Shown in pieces: positions 21,901 to 33,540 of a stretch of 64,000 bases of DNA (the first letter of the stretch is position 1; every line of letters begins with the position of its first letter). A program made the translations under genes and the position numbers. This DNA is from Lactarius indigo (Eukaryota; Basidiomycota; Agaricomycetes; Russulales; Russulaceae), in contig JAFKAC010000050.1 in assembly GCA_025766275.1 (NCBI GenBank), positions 62,001-126,000 of the forward strand, given 5' to 3'. The notes below the pieces were generated by a model that was not told the origin of the DNA, made no database searches, and saw nothing but the letters and a program-made list of their open reading frames with translations.

Positions 21901-22403
21901 CTGAGGATTTGAACGAAGAGCCCACCCACTGGCAACATTTAGCGAGCGTGAGGGATTCGTTGAGTCTAACGGTATTGAAATAATTCCCTCATGCACCTTC
22001 CAGTCAACAACCTGATACTTTAACATTTCCTATCTGATTACAGGTACAAATGAAGCCAGGAATGATTGAATTAAAATGTCAACCAAAATGGTCAACTCAT
22101 CCTCGTCCCAGTCAACGCAACTGACGACGGTTCCGTGTGATCACTCCTTGTTCCTTCAATGCAACACCCTTTTTGAAGAGCTTGGGCGCACCTTCTTTTT
22201 CTTTTCCTTGTGAGGTGGTATGGAGTACTCAGAAGTATGTCACCTAACCTGTATTTGCACGTTCACAAACTTACCTCATCATCGCGCTACAGCTTCCGTT
22301 GAAACGTTTCTACTGCCACAATCTCATCCCTTCACTCACATTCGATGATAATGGGTAACACTGCATTAATTCCAAGCCTTTGTTCTTCTCTTAGACAATT
22401 TGC
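21901..22403. other. no gene recognised upstream of the UGGT fragment
   Basis: The thioredoxin-like N-terminal two thirds of UGGT would be expected here but is absent. I see nothing else coding. Confidence 0.4.
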
Positions 22404-24580
22404 AGATACGAGGTTCCCGTGCAAGTGTCGTTCCGTGACCTTCCGCCGATAGAACCGATCTACACTCTCGGCCTGGACGAGCCGTCTTCGTGGGTCGTGC
22501 GCCCTCGTGAAGCGCTCTACGACCTAGATAATATCCAGCTTGGTGTCTTGTCTGGCGACGAGCGTCAACGCGGCGTGGAGGCCGTTTTCGAGCTCAACTA
22601 TATCATCGTCGGCGGACACGCTCGCGAAAGGGGCACGAATTCCCCCCCGCGGGGCGTGCAGCTACGTCTTGCAGGTCACCACGGCAGGCCGATCGACGAC
22701 ACCCTCGTCGTGGAGAACCTAGGCTACCTGCAGTTCAAGGCAACCCCGGGCGTGTACCACCTCGAGATACGGGAGGGACGCGGGCGTGAGGTGTTCTGGC
22801 TAGAAAGTGTGGGCAATGAGGGATGGCTCAGTCCTCCTGTTGAGGAGGCGGTCAACGAAGTGACGGTCACGAGCTTCGAGTGCCTGACGTTGTATCCGCG
22901 CCTAGCGCGTCTTCCAGGCCAGGAGTTCGTCGATGTTCTCGAGGACCCCGAAGAGGAAGAACGGCGGCCCAGCGGAATCGTCGATAATATCGTTTCGCGG
23001 TGAGCCGCCACCTTGTTTCGTCCTGTCAAGTGAGTCGAGCTGATACCTGGGTTAGCATTTTGTCGGTGTTCAAGTCATCGGGAAGCAAGGCGGAGACAGG
23101 GGTGTCGGCGCAAAGACACGCCGGGATTAATGTCTTCACTGTGGCGTCGGGTTTTCTGTACGAGGTAAGCTCAACGCAAAGACTAACCCACGTGGCCTGC
23201 AGCTCACGTATTTTGCAGAGATTTGCGTCGATCATGATCCTAAGTGTTCTGCGCAACACAAAGCACACTGTGAAGTTCTGGTTCATCGAGAATTTCCTGT
23301 CGCCATCCCTCCTAGTACAATTCCCATCCACTGTCTGATGGAGAGCAGCCTTACCATCTTGCGCAGGAATTTAACCCTCAATTTGCCGAGGAATACGGTT
23401 TCCAGTATGAGCTCGTCACGTACAAGTGGCCGACGTGGTTGAGACAACAACGCGAAAAGCAACGGATCATCTGGGCGTACAAGATTCTCTTCCTCGACGT
23501 TCTATTCCCGATGGACCTCGACAAGGTGATCTTTGTCGATGCGGACCAGATTGTACGCGCAGACTTGAAGGAACTGATTGACCTCGACTTGCACGAAGCA
23601 CCTTATGGCTATACCCCGATGGGCGACGATAACGAGGAGATGGAAGGCTTCCGGTTCTTGGAAACGGGATATTGGGAACAGTTCCTGCGAGGGCGTCCCT
23701 ACCACATTAGGTGATAACCTTTTTTTTTTGGAGGGGGTAGGGGGAGTTGGGGCCCGGGCCCTTGCCCGGTGGGTGCCGTTTACTGATTGATTGGCTCCGC
23801 AGCGCACTGTATGTGGACTTGGTTCGGTTCCGCCAGATGCCTGCCTGGGTACGTAGAATCCCTTCTCCTCGTCTTCGCCTTGTGAACACTGCATTTCGCT
23901 CTCTAGAATATCCTGCGCAACAACTTTCGGCCGACCCCAATTCGCTTGCTAACCTTGATCAAGGTACGCTCATCTCATTCGTTAATTAAAGTAAACTCGT
24001 GATGACGTCTATGGCCTGTCACAGACCTTCCGAACAACCTGCAAGGACACGTTCCTATAGTGAGTCCAAGGCCATTTGACTGCTGTTGGGGTCGCTTATA
24101 CGTTCAAAGTTCTCTCTACATGAAGACTGGCTATGGGTAGGTTGCTTTCATGTATTTCTAGTGTGACGCCGCGGTGACACAAACCTTTCTAGGTAGCAAG
24201 GACAGACTAGATCGTGCCAAGACCATCGATCTCTGCCAAAATCCTCTAACGGTTAGCACACCCCTTCCCCTCCTTCAAACGGCCTTGTTCAGCTATTAAT
24301 CCCGCCTCTACACCTATAGAAAGAACCGAAGCTCGCACGAGCCCATTAGATCCGCGAATGGGAACTGTACGATACCGAGATTGCACGCTTTACACGGAGA
24401 CTGGCGAACGAGGGTCGCATTCACGCGAGCGCCGCCGCTGCGGACGTGAACGAGCTCGCCAAGGCTGGGGGCCATCCCTGTCCCCGTTCCCGCAGAAGAG
24501 ATAATGGAGGGCCGTGTTGCGGGCGAGGAGGAAGGCGCGGACAAGAGCGAAGTGCCCGCTGGACCCATCCGAGATGAGCT
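22404..24580 (+). pseudogene. C-terminal fragment of UDP-glucose:glycoprotein glucosyltransferase
   Basis: UGGT is the ER-lumen folding sensor that reglucosylates N-glycans of misfolded glycoproteins. This copy retains only the end of the beta-sandwich region (LPPIEPIYTLGLD.., NLGYLQFKATPGV) and the GT24/GT8-like catalytic domain ([46 protein letters not shown], and the metal-binding VDADQ near 23540). At least seven short introns are recognisable. It is broken in several places. After RFRQMPAW the frame shifts before QQLSADPNSLANLDQ (about 23910). The exon with the conserved CETW segment is lost near 24150. A TAG stands at 24347-24349 where a Gln-like codon is expected, and the last exon shifts frame after DVNELAKAGG. 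The truncated start and multiple lesions make it a relic. Retained introns point to a DNA-level duplication, not a retrocopy. Confidence 0.85.
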
Positions 24581-27500
24581 GTAGTCGTGACAGACAGCAG
24601 TTCTGAATATGTGATTTAGTAGAGTAACTTAGATTGTCCTGTATTCGAAGTAGCTGGACGCATGCACTAAATAGAGACAGTTTCACTATACGTCATGGAG
24701 GTGACACCAATTTGCTGAACTTCTGCGCACAGTCACATCCGAAATGAAGGTAGCAAGGAGTATGCGAAGTAAATTATCTGTATCGCCCTTAGTATCGCCA
24801 GCAAAAACCATACTGTAAGAGCCTGTCTGGCGCAAAATGACCCGTTTCGTCCAATTCTACCTCACTCACGACACGTGACTTGACATCTTTCTTGACGTGC
24901 CTCGTCCATGACCACGAGCCAGGATTCAGAGGACGTCCGTTGAGCGATGAGTTATGTCTAGATCTAGATCTAGATCTCGCTTCCATCTCTGATGGTATTT
25001 TTAGGACGACCACCGGCGATATGACGCCCTACCCAGCGGGTCTTCTAGAGGAATATCGAGTCTGGAAATTTTACCGCGAGATCCGACGGCGCTTTGTTAA
25101 CAATCAGAATCAGGCCTTCTTTATCGCAGAAGAAATTGGTGTTTGTTACAGTAGAGAGACTCATAGGTTAACAGTCCAACGACCACGTCTGATACAACGT
25201 TCGTCATATGCTGGACCTGCCTTTCACTAGTGGGTATTCAGGGAATGCTGGGTAGCAACCGGTTGCAAGTGCTCGTTGGGTATGCGATGAACCGACAGGC
25301 AGGCATTCAATCTGAATCTAGTGCACCCAATGAGGCACGCTCATAGGATCGACGAATGTCTCAAGATAGCATGGGAACGCGTTGAGGAACTCCGTCGAGC
25401 ATTCTAACCCTGGGCCAAGAAGACCAGGGAGCAAGTCGAACAAATCCTACTAACTGGACCCACCAACAACAAATTTCAAAGCGGGAGCGCATTAATGTCG
25501 AAGCCGGCGGCATGCAGGACGTCGGCTGGCAGATCTCTGTTTACCGTATTAACGTGTAATGAATGATGCTACTCACAGGTCAATTCAGCAACTCCCCGGT
25601 GTATCATTCGACAAGCCATGCCGATCTGAATCCTTCCTGATAAGCGACATTTCAGTATGCCAGCCACGGACAGCGCCCCAGTCACTCCCCAATTGACATT
25701 TCCGGGATAATGAGTCCAAGCGTTGGTCGAACTTGGCTTTAAGCTTCGTGAAGTCCTGGATGGTCATGTTGCCGAGGGATACGAGTAAGTGATTGAAAGC
25801 TTGAAACTCACCGACTAAGTCCCCATTTCTCTGCGCCGGCCCAATAGCTTGATGAGATGGCAGCTGTGGCACCTGCGAGATCTACGTGACGGCGGTGGTC
25901 TTGAGTTCCATTTACTTCTATTGATATCTTCACGAATCGAATGGCGTCTTCTGTGTCGGCATCTTTGAGATTATGATGTCCCACTAGATGGAGGGCAGGG
26001 AATCGCCCGAGATGCAATGCATCCTCCTTGATATCATTTGCGACCTGATTTTCCAAGGCCGTGGGATCTTCTCCATATCCGGAATCTATGACGGCCTTGC
26101 TCGTCGTGGTAGGTGATATGCTTCAAGGATATGTGTGCTCAGACGAGGATATCCGCGAGACAGTGCGAGAAATCGAGAGCACCGACCTAGACGAGGATAT
26201 CAGTGATGCTGTCCGGGAGATTGAGAACGCAAACCGAATCCAAATGGACGGGAGGGAACTACAGGGATGGGGGCCTTCCGTAGTAACCTTGCGCATCTCG
26301 ATCCCGTTGTTGCAGAATTTGTAGGCACGAGGCAAGTACGCGGTCACGAGCACAACACAAGTTTATGACGTTTGCGGCGCGGGTTTGGAGTCACGCCCAA
26401 AGGCCTATGTATTTTTGCGAATGTTGTCATAGCATTTTCACCTCAGTTCTCACGACCTGAGCCTGACTTGCGCAGCTGCTCCCCTCCCCACAGAAGCGAA
26501 TCGGACCCTCCATACGTTGACCAAGTCCCTTGCACTGCCGCCGCCCCGATCCTGTTTCGACTTTTTAAATGGCGAGCCACCGGGCGTGCCATTTCTTATT
26601 TCTTTGATGAGATTCGCATCTTCTACGCGTCAATGGAATTTTCAATTGGTTCGAGCTGGAGGCGAGTGGCACTGTGTAAATATAGGGGGTGTAGTGAGCG
26701 CGTGAGAGTAAGGTGGGAGGCGTACGGTACCTTACATTTCACCTGGCCTAGCTTTTCTCGCCATCGAGCACGGGGCCGAACTTGCCCAGGTTCATCGTGC
26801 TCATACGTGTCGTAGCGAGAGTGTGATCAACATACCGCTTACGGTTGACCTGAGGGCCAGTGGCCATCGCCGTCGTCCACCCCCGCTCGACCCGGGCGAG
26901 ATTCCGCAGGTGCCGGGGCTCGTTCTTCACCAGCGCTCCTCCCACTCCGCCCGTGCCTCCTCGGATGGGTCATAACCCGCATCTAGTAGAAGCCAACCCA
27001 ACGTCGCCGTGGCATTTCAGCTCCCGCCCGCGAAACACAAAAAAAGGGGACGCACCAGTGTTGGGATGCACCTTGTGTAGTTATTGTGTCACCTCATCTC
27101 TGTTCTTCCCTTTCCATCCCTAGCGCGGCATTCATGCCTGGCGTTCGTCATCCCAGATTTTCTTGTCCTACTGCTTCAGGTTCATGCCCTTCTCGCGCGA
27201 GAGCAGTTACCACTTTTCAGGGGCTTGGAATTGAGAGGCTTGACGTGTGGGAGCTGCGTCATGGGCAGTAAGAGCAGCGAGCTGGACGAGCGGACCCTCG
27301 CATGGAAGGAGGGTCGGCAGGCTGGATATCGCCGCATGGAGAAGCTAGATTACACCCTGTGAAGTGGACTGGAAATACACTTCACGATCGTGGTTGTATT
27401 TTTTTAATGGTCAAATTGTGGAAAATAAGAAAGTGGGACATATTCGTAAATTTCTTTTGTCGAATGCACTTGGGCTGGTGACAGTCAAGAGGCCTGCATC

Positions 27501-27889
27501 GACATGTCGCTAGGAAATCAAAAGTACGGTCATGGCAGCACAAGTTACATCAAAGCTACACACGCACGACGGATGTGGTTTGGCGGGGAGGATATGCGGT
27601 CGTGGCGGCTGTCACAGTCTCGCTCCATTGGGCCGTGAACGCGGTCATGTGATGGTCTGTGACGAGGGTGGTATTGCTCACATAATAAATACGCAGAGGT
27701 GTCGGACCTTAACTTGCTCAACAGCGCGCAAGTCGGCCAGCAAGTCGTAATTATTCTTTCTAGTTGTCTCTGGTGTCAGGCCTCTGTGGCAAATGAACGC
27801 TCATCTCCATTACGCTCGTCTCGCTCCGATCTCTCCACCGGCCACCTCAACGACAACCCATTGGTGCAACCCCTTATCTAACGCTACAA
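24581..27889. other. gene-poor stretch with unrecognised short frames
   Basis: No family is recognised. Possible remnants are a plus-strand frame at 24880-25230, preceded by a (tagatc)n run near 24958, and a minus-strand pair at 26056-25808 and 25872-25585. The minus pair would be joined by a GTGAGT..CAG intron and reads RFVKISIEVNGTQDHRRHV. A minus-strand frame at 26945-26748 (ARVERGWTTAMATG) might be an isolated exon. None shows a catalytic motif, so I call no gene. Confidence 0.35.
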
Positions 27890-30501
27890 TAACCACCTCC
27901 TGAGGTCCCACCAAAACTAACGTCCCATGAAAAGAAACTGTCGCCTTCCCCACCTCTTCAGAATGCCAAAGTTCAGCTCCCTTCCCCACCCCGAGTTATT
28001 CAAGACGAGACGGGTTCCCTGCGATATCAAAGAATGTTATTCCTTGGAGAAGTAAGCACCTACCTATCTCTACCCTCTCTGGTCCTTACCTACCCTAACC
28101 CTACAGGGCGGTTTCACTAGACTGTATCATGTCAGAGATTCCCGCAATAACTACCCTTCATGTAAGGTCGTGACGAAGAGCTCGCTCAAGACCAAGAAAG
28201 CTAAAACCAAGGTGCGTGCTCACCATCCCCAGATCGTTCTCCGATACTAAACAAGTTTTACGCAGAGATCAAAATCCACAAGACGTTAGACCACCCCAAC
28301 ATCGTCCAGTTCATAGATTGCTTCGAGGATGATGAGAACGTATACATGACTCTTGAGCTTTGTTTCATCGGCTCTCTAATGGGCATGTTCCACCGTCGTC
28401 GCGTCTTCACAGAGCCAGAGGCACAGTTTTTTATGATGCAACTAATTGGTGCCTACCACTATATGCACACCCACCGGGTCATCCACCATGACCTTAAGCT
28501 CGACAATCTTTGCCTTGACGCGGACATGAACATCAAAGTTGGCGACTTTGGTCTGGCCGTGCTTATCGAGAGCCCCGGGGAGCGGAAGAAGACCATCTGC
28601 GGCACGCCCAACTATATTGCACCGGAGGTATCGTTCGACACTGCGAACGGACATAGTTTTGAAGTTGACATCTGGTCGATCAGTGTCATCCTTTAGACAT
28701 TCATCGTCGGCCATCCGCCCTTCCAAACTAAAGACGTCAAAGAGGTGTATCAGTAAGTCCTTAGGTATTCCAACTGGCAACTTAAGCTCAACTCTGCACA
28801 GGCGTATCCGCGACAATCAATATGAGTTCCCTTCACACCGAGATGTATCACTCGACGCCCGCGAGCCAGTGCAGCAGATACTCACGCCCAATCCTCAAGA
28901 ACGACCGTCATTGCACGACATCGTCGACCACGCGTTCTTTACCTGTGGCATTGTTCCTGGATACATACCCGTGGCCGCGCGGGACATGCCCCCCGACTTC
29001 CGACACCTCTCCCCCCTCGTCTCACAAGCGAATCTCGCTCGCTTGCGGCAGGCGTGCCAACTCGACGGGGAGGTCGATCCAGCCACGTCGCGTGACATGA
29101 AACCCCCCACCCCAAGCGCAAGTAGCGCGAGCAGTCTTGCGCAACAGGGGCGTGAATTCCGAAGTGCAGTGCAGCCTAGGAGCCCGATCTCCGCTCTGCT
29201 CAGCTCTGCACGTCAGCCGCTCATGGTGGCGCCCGGTGGCGTTGGTATCGCGCGCGGGGAGCCGACACTCCTTCGCAAATTGCAAGCCGCAGAGAAAGAA
29301 GAGGCAGTCAAGTCGCCCGCCAAGATCCAGAAGGTCGCAAGACTGCAGGGGATCACGGAGGGCGGTGCTGCGTACGAAAGGAAGCGCGGACGAAAGAGCT
29401 ACAAAGTCAGAAGGTCAGGATCGTCGCGCAGATGGTGCCTGCGCAGGTCTCACGTTCCACCACGGAGTCTCCGTTCGAGGATGCGGTGAATGTACCTGCA
29501 CCGGCCCTGGAGACAACACAAGGCGAGCGACGTGTCAGTGCGCACGAAGGAGACCCATGCCGTTCTCGGTGAGGCCCGCCTACTCACACATTTCTGGACT
29601 GGGGCTGATGGGTTATCTTTAATGCATGATCTTCAGGTGGCGCCGTCGCTAATGCACCAACACCGACCGCTTCCAAGATAAACGGATTCGATGCTGCGGC
29701 GGAGACCGTCTGTGCGGCATTCGATGCGTTCTCACAGGGCCCGCTTTTCCGTGACCCAAGCGACAATGTAGACATGCCGGAAGAGCGGGTATTCATTGCA
29801 TCCTGGGTTGACTACTGTAACAAATATGGTATGGGTTATGCACTCACGAATGGTTCGGTCGGCGTGTACTTCAATGACAGCACGACGCTCGTCCTCGCCG
29901 CTGACAAGCAGTGCATCGTCTCTCATTCGTTCTTTTGTACGGCGTGTTGATTCGTTATGGCAGGCACTTCGATTACCTTTCGTTGCGCCGTCAAGGAACG
30001 GTGTACGTGCGCAAGAACTACAACGGTCGCGGACTACCCAGAGGAGTTGAAGAGTAAGGTCTATCTCAACCACTTTGAGGGGTACATTATGGGTAAATTA
30101 TACGGCGATTACGAGTGCACGTTTACGGATCTGCAACGTACTAAGTACATGCACTTCGTGCAGAAGTACCTTCGGATGAAGCATGTGATTGTATTCAAGC
30201 TAAGACACGACGCCCTCCAGGTGCACGCCTCCCTTATTACTGGCCGTACGGGAACACGCAACTAACGCGACTATCAGTTCAATTTTTATGATCACTCGAA
30301 GATCATTCTATCAGCACAAGGTCTCGCAATCGCGCATATCGATAAGAATTACGTGCTAACGCGCTGGACGCTGAGCCAAGTGATGGCGCAGGGCTCGTGC
30401 CACCATCGTCGGATGCGGAGCAGGCGAAATTCGCACAGTGGCTGCTGGATAAGCTGAGGTACTGCGAGGTACTGTTGTCTAATCCGCAACGCAAGCGCTA
30501 G
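27890..30501 (+). pseudogene. polo-like kinase (Cdc5/Plo1 type), degenerate
   Basis: Polo kinase is an essential mitotic Ser/Thr kinase. The pieces give the whole architecture. The kinase domain includes the glycine loop (LGE, intron, GGFTRLYHV), KVVTKSSLKTKKAKTK, HPNIVQFIDCFEDDENVY, VGDFGLA, the activation segment KKTICGTPNYIAPEV, and FQTKDVKEVYQ. After a linker come polo box 1 (FIASWVDYCNKYGMGYALTN, about 29793) and polo box 2 (VYLNHFEGYIMGKLYGDYEC, about 30058). The copy cannot work. The HRD motif is changed to HHD (VIHHDLKLDNL), TAG at 28694-28696 interrupts the kinase domain, and there are frame breaks near 29390, 29930 and 30390. Introns are retained (GTAAGC..CAG, GTGCGT..CAG). A functional copy must exist elsewhere. 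Confidence 0.9.
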
Positions 30502-31187
30502 CGCAGACAGCGGGGGCAGCAGCGAAAACAGCGGTGGGGTCAGCGCAAAGGCTTTGAAGGTGTCCCTGAGGTAGAGACGGGAGTGAGACGCCGTCGCTGG
30601 TCCCGAGGCGCGATGAGTCTGAGCCCCATTCGATTCGAGTGTTTGTTTCCCATCCGCTTATCTCTCTCTTACCTTCATTTACTCTCAGCACTGCGCTGCC
30701 CGCATACACTCGATAGCAAAGATGTACGATCTAATAGGCCCTTCCGATCTGCATGATCCACGTTACCACTATATCCACCCAATCCCACACATTTTTTCTG
30801 CCATTTCTCTGGCATTGGCGCAACGATACATACTTTCTTGGTTCGGTCCATTTGGAAAAGGTCATTTATGGACCGCTCATTTGTTTGGAACAATTTCACA
30901 TGTATTATACGTGAGCGAGCGTAGTGAGCGGTCACTATATCAACGTCGGCACTCTCAACGGGTCGAAAGTAAGGTCGAAAGCGTACTGTACCAAGTACTT
31001 AGGCTCGTGACCAGCCTGTATATGATAATCGATATACACAGGTTTACCCTTCATATACAGACGGTCACCGGTCTACCAAGTACTGTACGCACTGAGTTGC
31101 GGCCGCGTGAGACCCTGCGTCATATGACTCTATCAGTGTGGTGGTGATTCCCCGCTTCCCTCACTCTCTCATTGATCGAGCATCAAC
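30502..31187. other. no gene recognised
   Basis: A 141-codon plus-strand frame begins at 30722 but has no domain or compositional support, and I treat it as chance. A short hairpin-like gagcgagcgtagtgagcg lies near 30912. Confidence 0.4.
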
Positions 31188-31436
31188 ATGGGCGACGTCT
31201 CAAACCAAGTCTTGGACTCCTTTGGAGCACGCCAGAAATACCACTATTTTCGTATTCTCGTCATTGGTCGGGTCAATGCCGGCAAGACAACTCTCTTAAA
31301 GCGCGTTTGCAACACCACCAAAGAACCTTGCATTTATGACGAAAAGAGTAACAGTTTGGCACGTTTCTTACCCAGTTATGGACGCAGTTCTCTAATCGCC
31401 CAACGAAAATTCCGTTGGAGCCGACTTCGGAGGTGA
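31188..31436 (+). pseudogene. N-terminal fragment of a P-loop GTPase
   Basis: The ATG at 31188 opens a frame with a beta strand and Walker A/G1 motif (FRILVIGRVNAGKTTLLKRV) and then CNTT.EPCIYDE. This is typical of the start of the small Agaricomycete G-domain (AIG1-like) proteins, which continue for several hundred residues. Here the conserved continuation is lost after about 50 residues and the frame stops at 82 codons. No G3 or G4 motif is found downstream before the neighbouring gene. It is a truncated remnant. Confidence 0.6.
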
Positions 31437-31606
31437 TTTCTGTGATATCGCTGACTAGGCTAGATCAACATATTAGACAATCGTAATAATAGCGTAGTTC
31501 AACGATTATCTATGAACAATATCTAGGAGAGGAGCATCACTCTCCTCTGGACTCCTACGGTAATCATGCTGCCACGTCCTATATGTACTATGCAAATGCG
31601 AGTCTA

Positions 31607-33061
31607 TCACTTCCACGAGAGTCTCTCAAACATCATCCAGTCGTGTATAGGTCGAATCGGTTCGAGATAAAGCATCCCAGGGGCCCACATCCCTTTCAAC
31701 GTGGACATCGACAACGGGTAATGTGCATAGGACCCGTCTTCGCCCTGAACGCGCTTCTTGTTCTGCTCTATGTGCTTCTGTACCTCGTCTGGTAGATTTT
31801 CATCAGCAATGTTCATATCGTACCGACCACACCAGTTAAAGTCAATCAACTTGACCTTGCCATCTGCGTCGAAAAGAATGTTTTGTTTTCGCAAATCACC
31901 GAAAACGTATCCCTCAGCGTGCAGTGACGTCAAAATGGTCCGGATCTGCGCAAGAACATCACGTGGTACGTCGGGTCGAGCATCGATGTAGTCCATGACA
32001 ACCATGTGCATGACGCCCGGCCGCAAGTGAAGACTTGGTGGGACGGGTCTGGGAAAAACATCGGAGAGCCCGACCTCTGGTAGAGGGCCATAGTATTGGA
32101 GGGAAGGGGCATGTCGTTCGTGCGCAAGAAACTCGTGTACCTCTTTGCCGTACTTTGAAACGAATTTGACGACCACCTTCTCAGGAGGATCTGCTGTCGA
32201 GCCGCGCTCATTAGGAAGAATCTCCGCAAGATATGTGACACTTGCGGCGTCCTCTTCCAAGGATTTCAGGTATCGGAACTGAGTGACGGCACCATCGTCA
32301 GAGGTGAACGAAGTCGGGTAAGGGAAGTAGCGGGGATGTGGTTGGTTGGCAACGAAAGAAGGGCCGTCGAGTGTCTTGTAAAAAGTCTCAAGCTTTGAGA
32401 GACAATCGCGGAGAGCGACGAAGACTCTGGCATTGTGATAGACTCGGTTATCCTCCTCAGTTGATGAGAGCGCCATCCACCTCATGTCAGTCAGGCGTTG
32501 GACAATAAACTTGTCGGTGAATACGCTGCCCAGAACACACAACCACGGGCCCCCAGCAGCGACCAATAATGATGGGCAGCAGCACTTTTGACGAATGGCC
32601 TCTCTCTATTCAGAAGTCAGACACGAGATCAGGATGGACGCAATTACAACCCACCGATTCGTGAATCCAAGAGCGTCTCATGCTGAGACCCACTTGAGTC
32701 GTAGGGTCGCAGCCGCCTTCGCCGATCTCTCGCTTCACTTCAAGAAAAAAGTATGCGAAGCGAGTGTCGCCTATTTGGAGCGTGATAGTGCCATCAGGCC
32801 TGGACCCATCAGGGAGTTGCTCTTCGCGAACATCCGCCTTCAAAATTTGGCGCAAAGAATGGTGTAGTTTTTCACTGTACTTATGCTCTGACTGACTCAG
32901 GTCGGATAAAGAGTACATGAAGTCGTAGACATGTTTGAGGTCGTCGGCGGTTGGCTGGACATCTGAATGGTTGACCGAACGGATAAAGTCGTCGAAGATA
33001 GGGTGAAATATCCGTACGGGGGGACCGATTGTAGACAGGGGTGAATCCGGGGGCGTCCGGC
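31607..33061 (-). pseudogene. Crinkler-type effector, 3' part (nuclease + kinase), cut by element A1
   Basis: This is the C-terminal part of a Crinkler (CR)-type gene whose 5' part lies at 40738-41364. Here are the end of exon 3 (33061-32625), a 40-nt intron, and exon 4 (32584-31607). In the pre-insertion numbering, residues 250-290 form a PD-(D/E)XK restriction-endonuclease-like fold: D254 in PDGTI, E272 and K274 in LEVKREIGEGGCDP. From about residue 420 there is a protein-kinase-like domain with Lys450 (VVVKFV), catalytic Asp540 (VFGDLRKQNIL in place of HRD) and Asp558 (DFNWCG in place of DFG). Ubl-nuclease-kinase architectures are known for eukaryotic CR effectors, which are thought to act in host cells or in genome conflict. 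No lesion other than the transposon is seen. By itself this half lacks a start and is presumably silent. Confidence 0.85.
33057..33061. repeat. target-site duplication of A1, left copy
   Basis: ccggc directly precedes the left LTR and recurs at 40738-40742 directly after the right LTR. Five base pairs is normal for Ty3/gypsy integration. Confidence 0.95.
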
Positions 33062-33518
33062 TGTTACGGTTCTCGCATTTGGACCCTTACAGTACCGGTT
33101 GTGATTACGGCTGTAAGGTATATTAGTCACGGACTCGGAGTTTACGCAGGAGTTAGGAGTTTGGGATGACTCAATCCTAGTACAGGTAGTAGTAGTATTA
33201 GGATTGCGGTACTTACGCGATACGTTGGACGCTACGATACGGTGACTCATAGCAGCGCTTGAAAGCCTGCTCCTCTTGTATTTAAGATAGCGGCGGAAGA
33301 CCAGGATGAAGCATCTTGGTCTTCTTCAATCGTCACTTCTTGTCTCCTTTCATCTCGTTCCTTTTCTGTCGTTTCCCTGTTTGGAAGGGGCGTCGTTATT
33401 AAGATCCTAGTGTCTGCGTACATCTAGAACCTGCCTTCGAGCCATACGCCTTCAAAGCGTGATCAGCTAAGTCGCCTTATCAAAGCTCAGGTCGAGCTAA
33501 CGTCGTGACGGCGTTACA
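33062..33518 (+). repeat. A1 5' LTR (457 bp)
   Basis: Starts tgttacggttctcgc and ends gacggcgttaca. It holds a TATA-like box (33278-33288), a hairpin around the likely start of transcription, and the promoter for gag-pol. Confidence 0.97.
33278..33324 (+). promoter_or_regulatory. A1 promoter: TATA-like box and start-site hairpin
   Basis: tgtatttaagata lies about 33 nt before 33313, the likely transcript start. An imperfect inverted repeat (33296-33308 and 33312-33324, one mismatch, 3-nt loop) straddles the start. Its 3' arm is the 11-mer (33313-33323) that is complementary to the primer-binding site. Confidence 0.65.
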
Positions 33519-33520
33519 TT

Positions 33521-33531
33521 AAGACCAAGAT
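33521..33531 (+). other. A1 primer-binding site, self-complementary to the transcript 5' end
   Basis: aagaccaagat, 2 nt after the LTR, is the exact reverse complement of atcttggtctt at 33313-33323 within the same LTR. There is no 3' tRNA-type TGG. This is the arrangement of Tf1-type retroelements, whose own RNA 5' end is folded back and cut to serve as primer. Confidence 0.8.
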
Positions 33532-33540
33532 CTTCCAATC

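Noticed and set aside
22404..24580. Functional short UGGT or a separate GT24 enzyme
   Set aside because: An in-frame TAG at 24347 and frame shifts in conserved parts rule out a working enzyme.
30722..31147. 141-codon plus-strand frame
   Set aside because: No similarity I recognise, odd composition, and no splice or promoter support between two pseudogenes.
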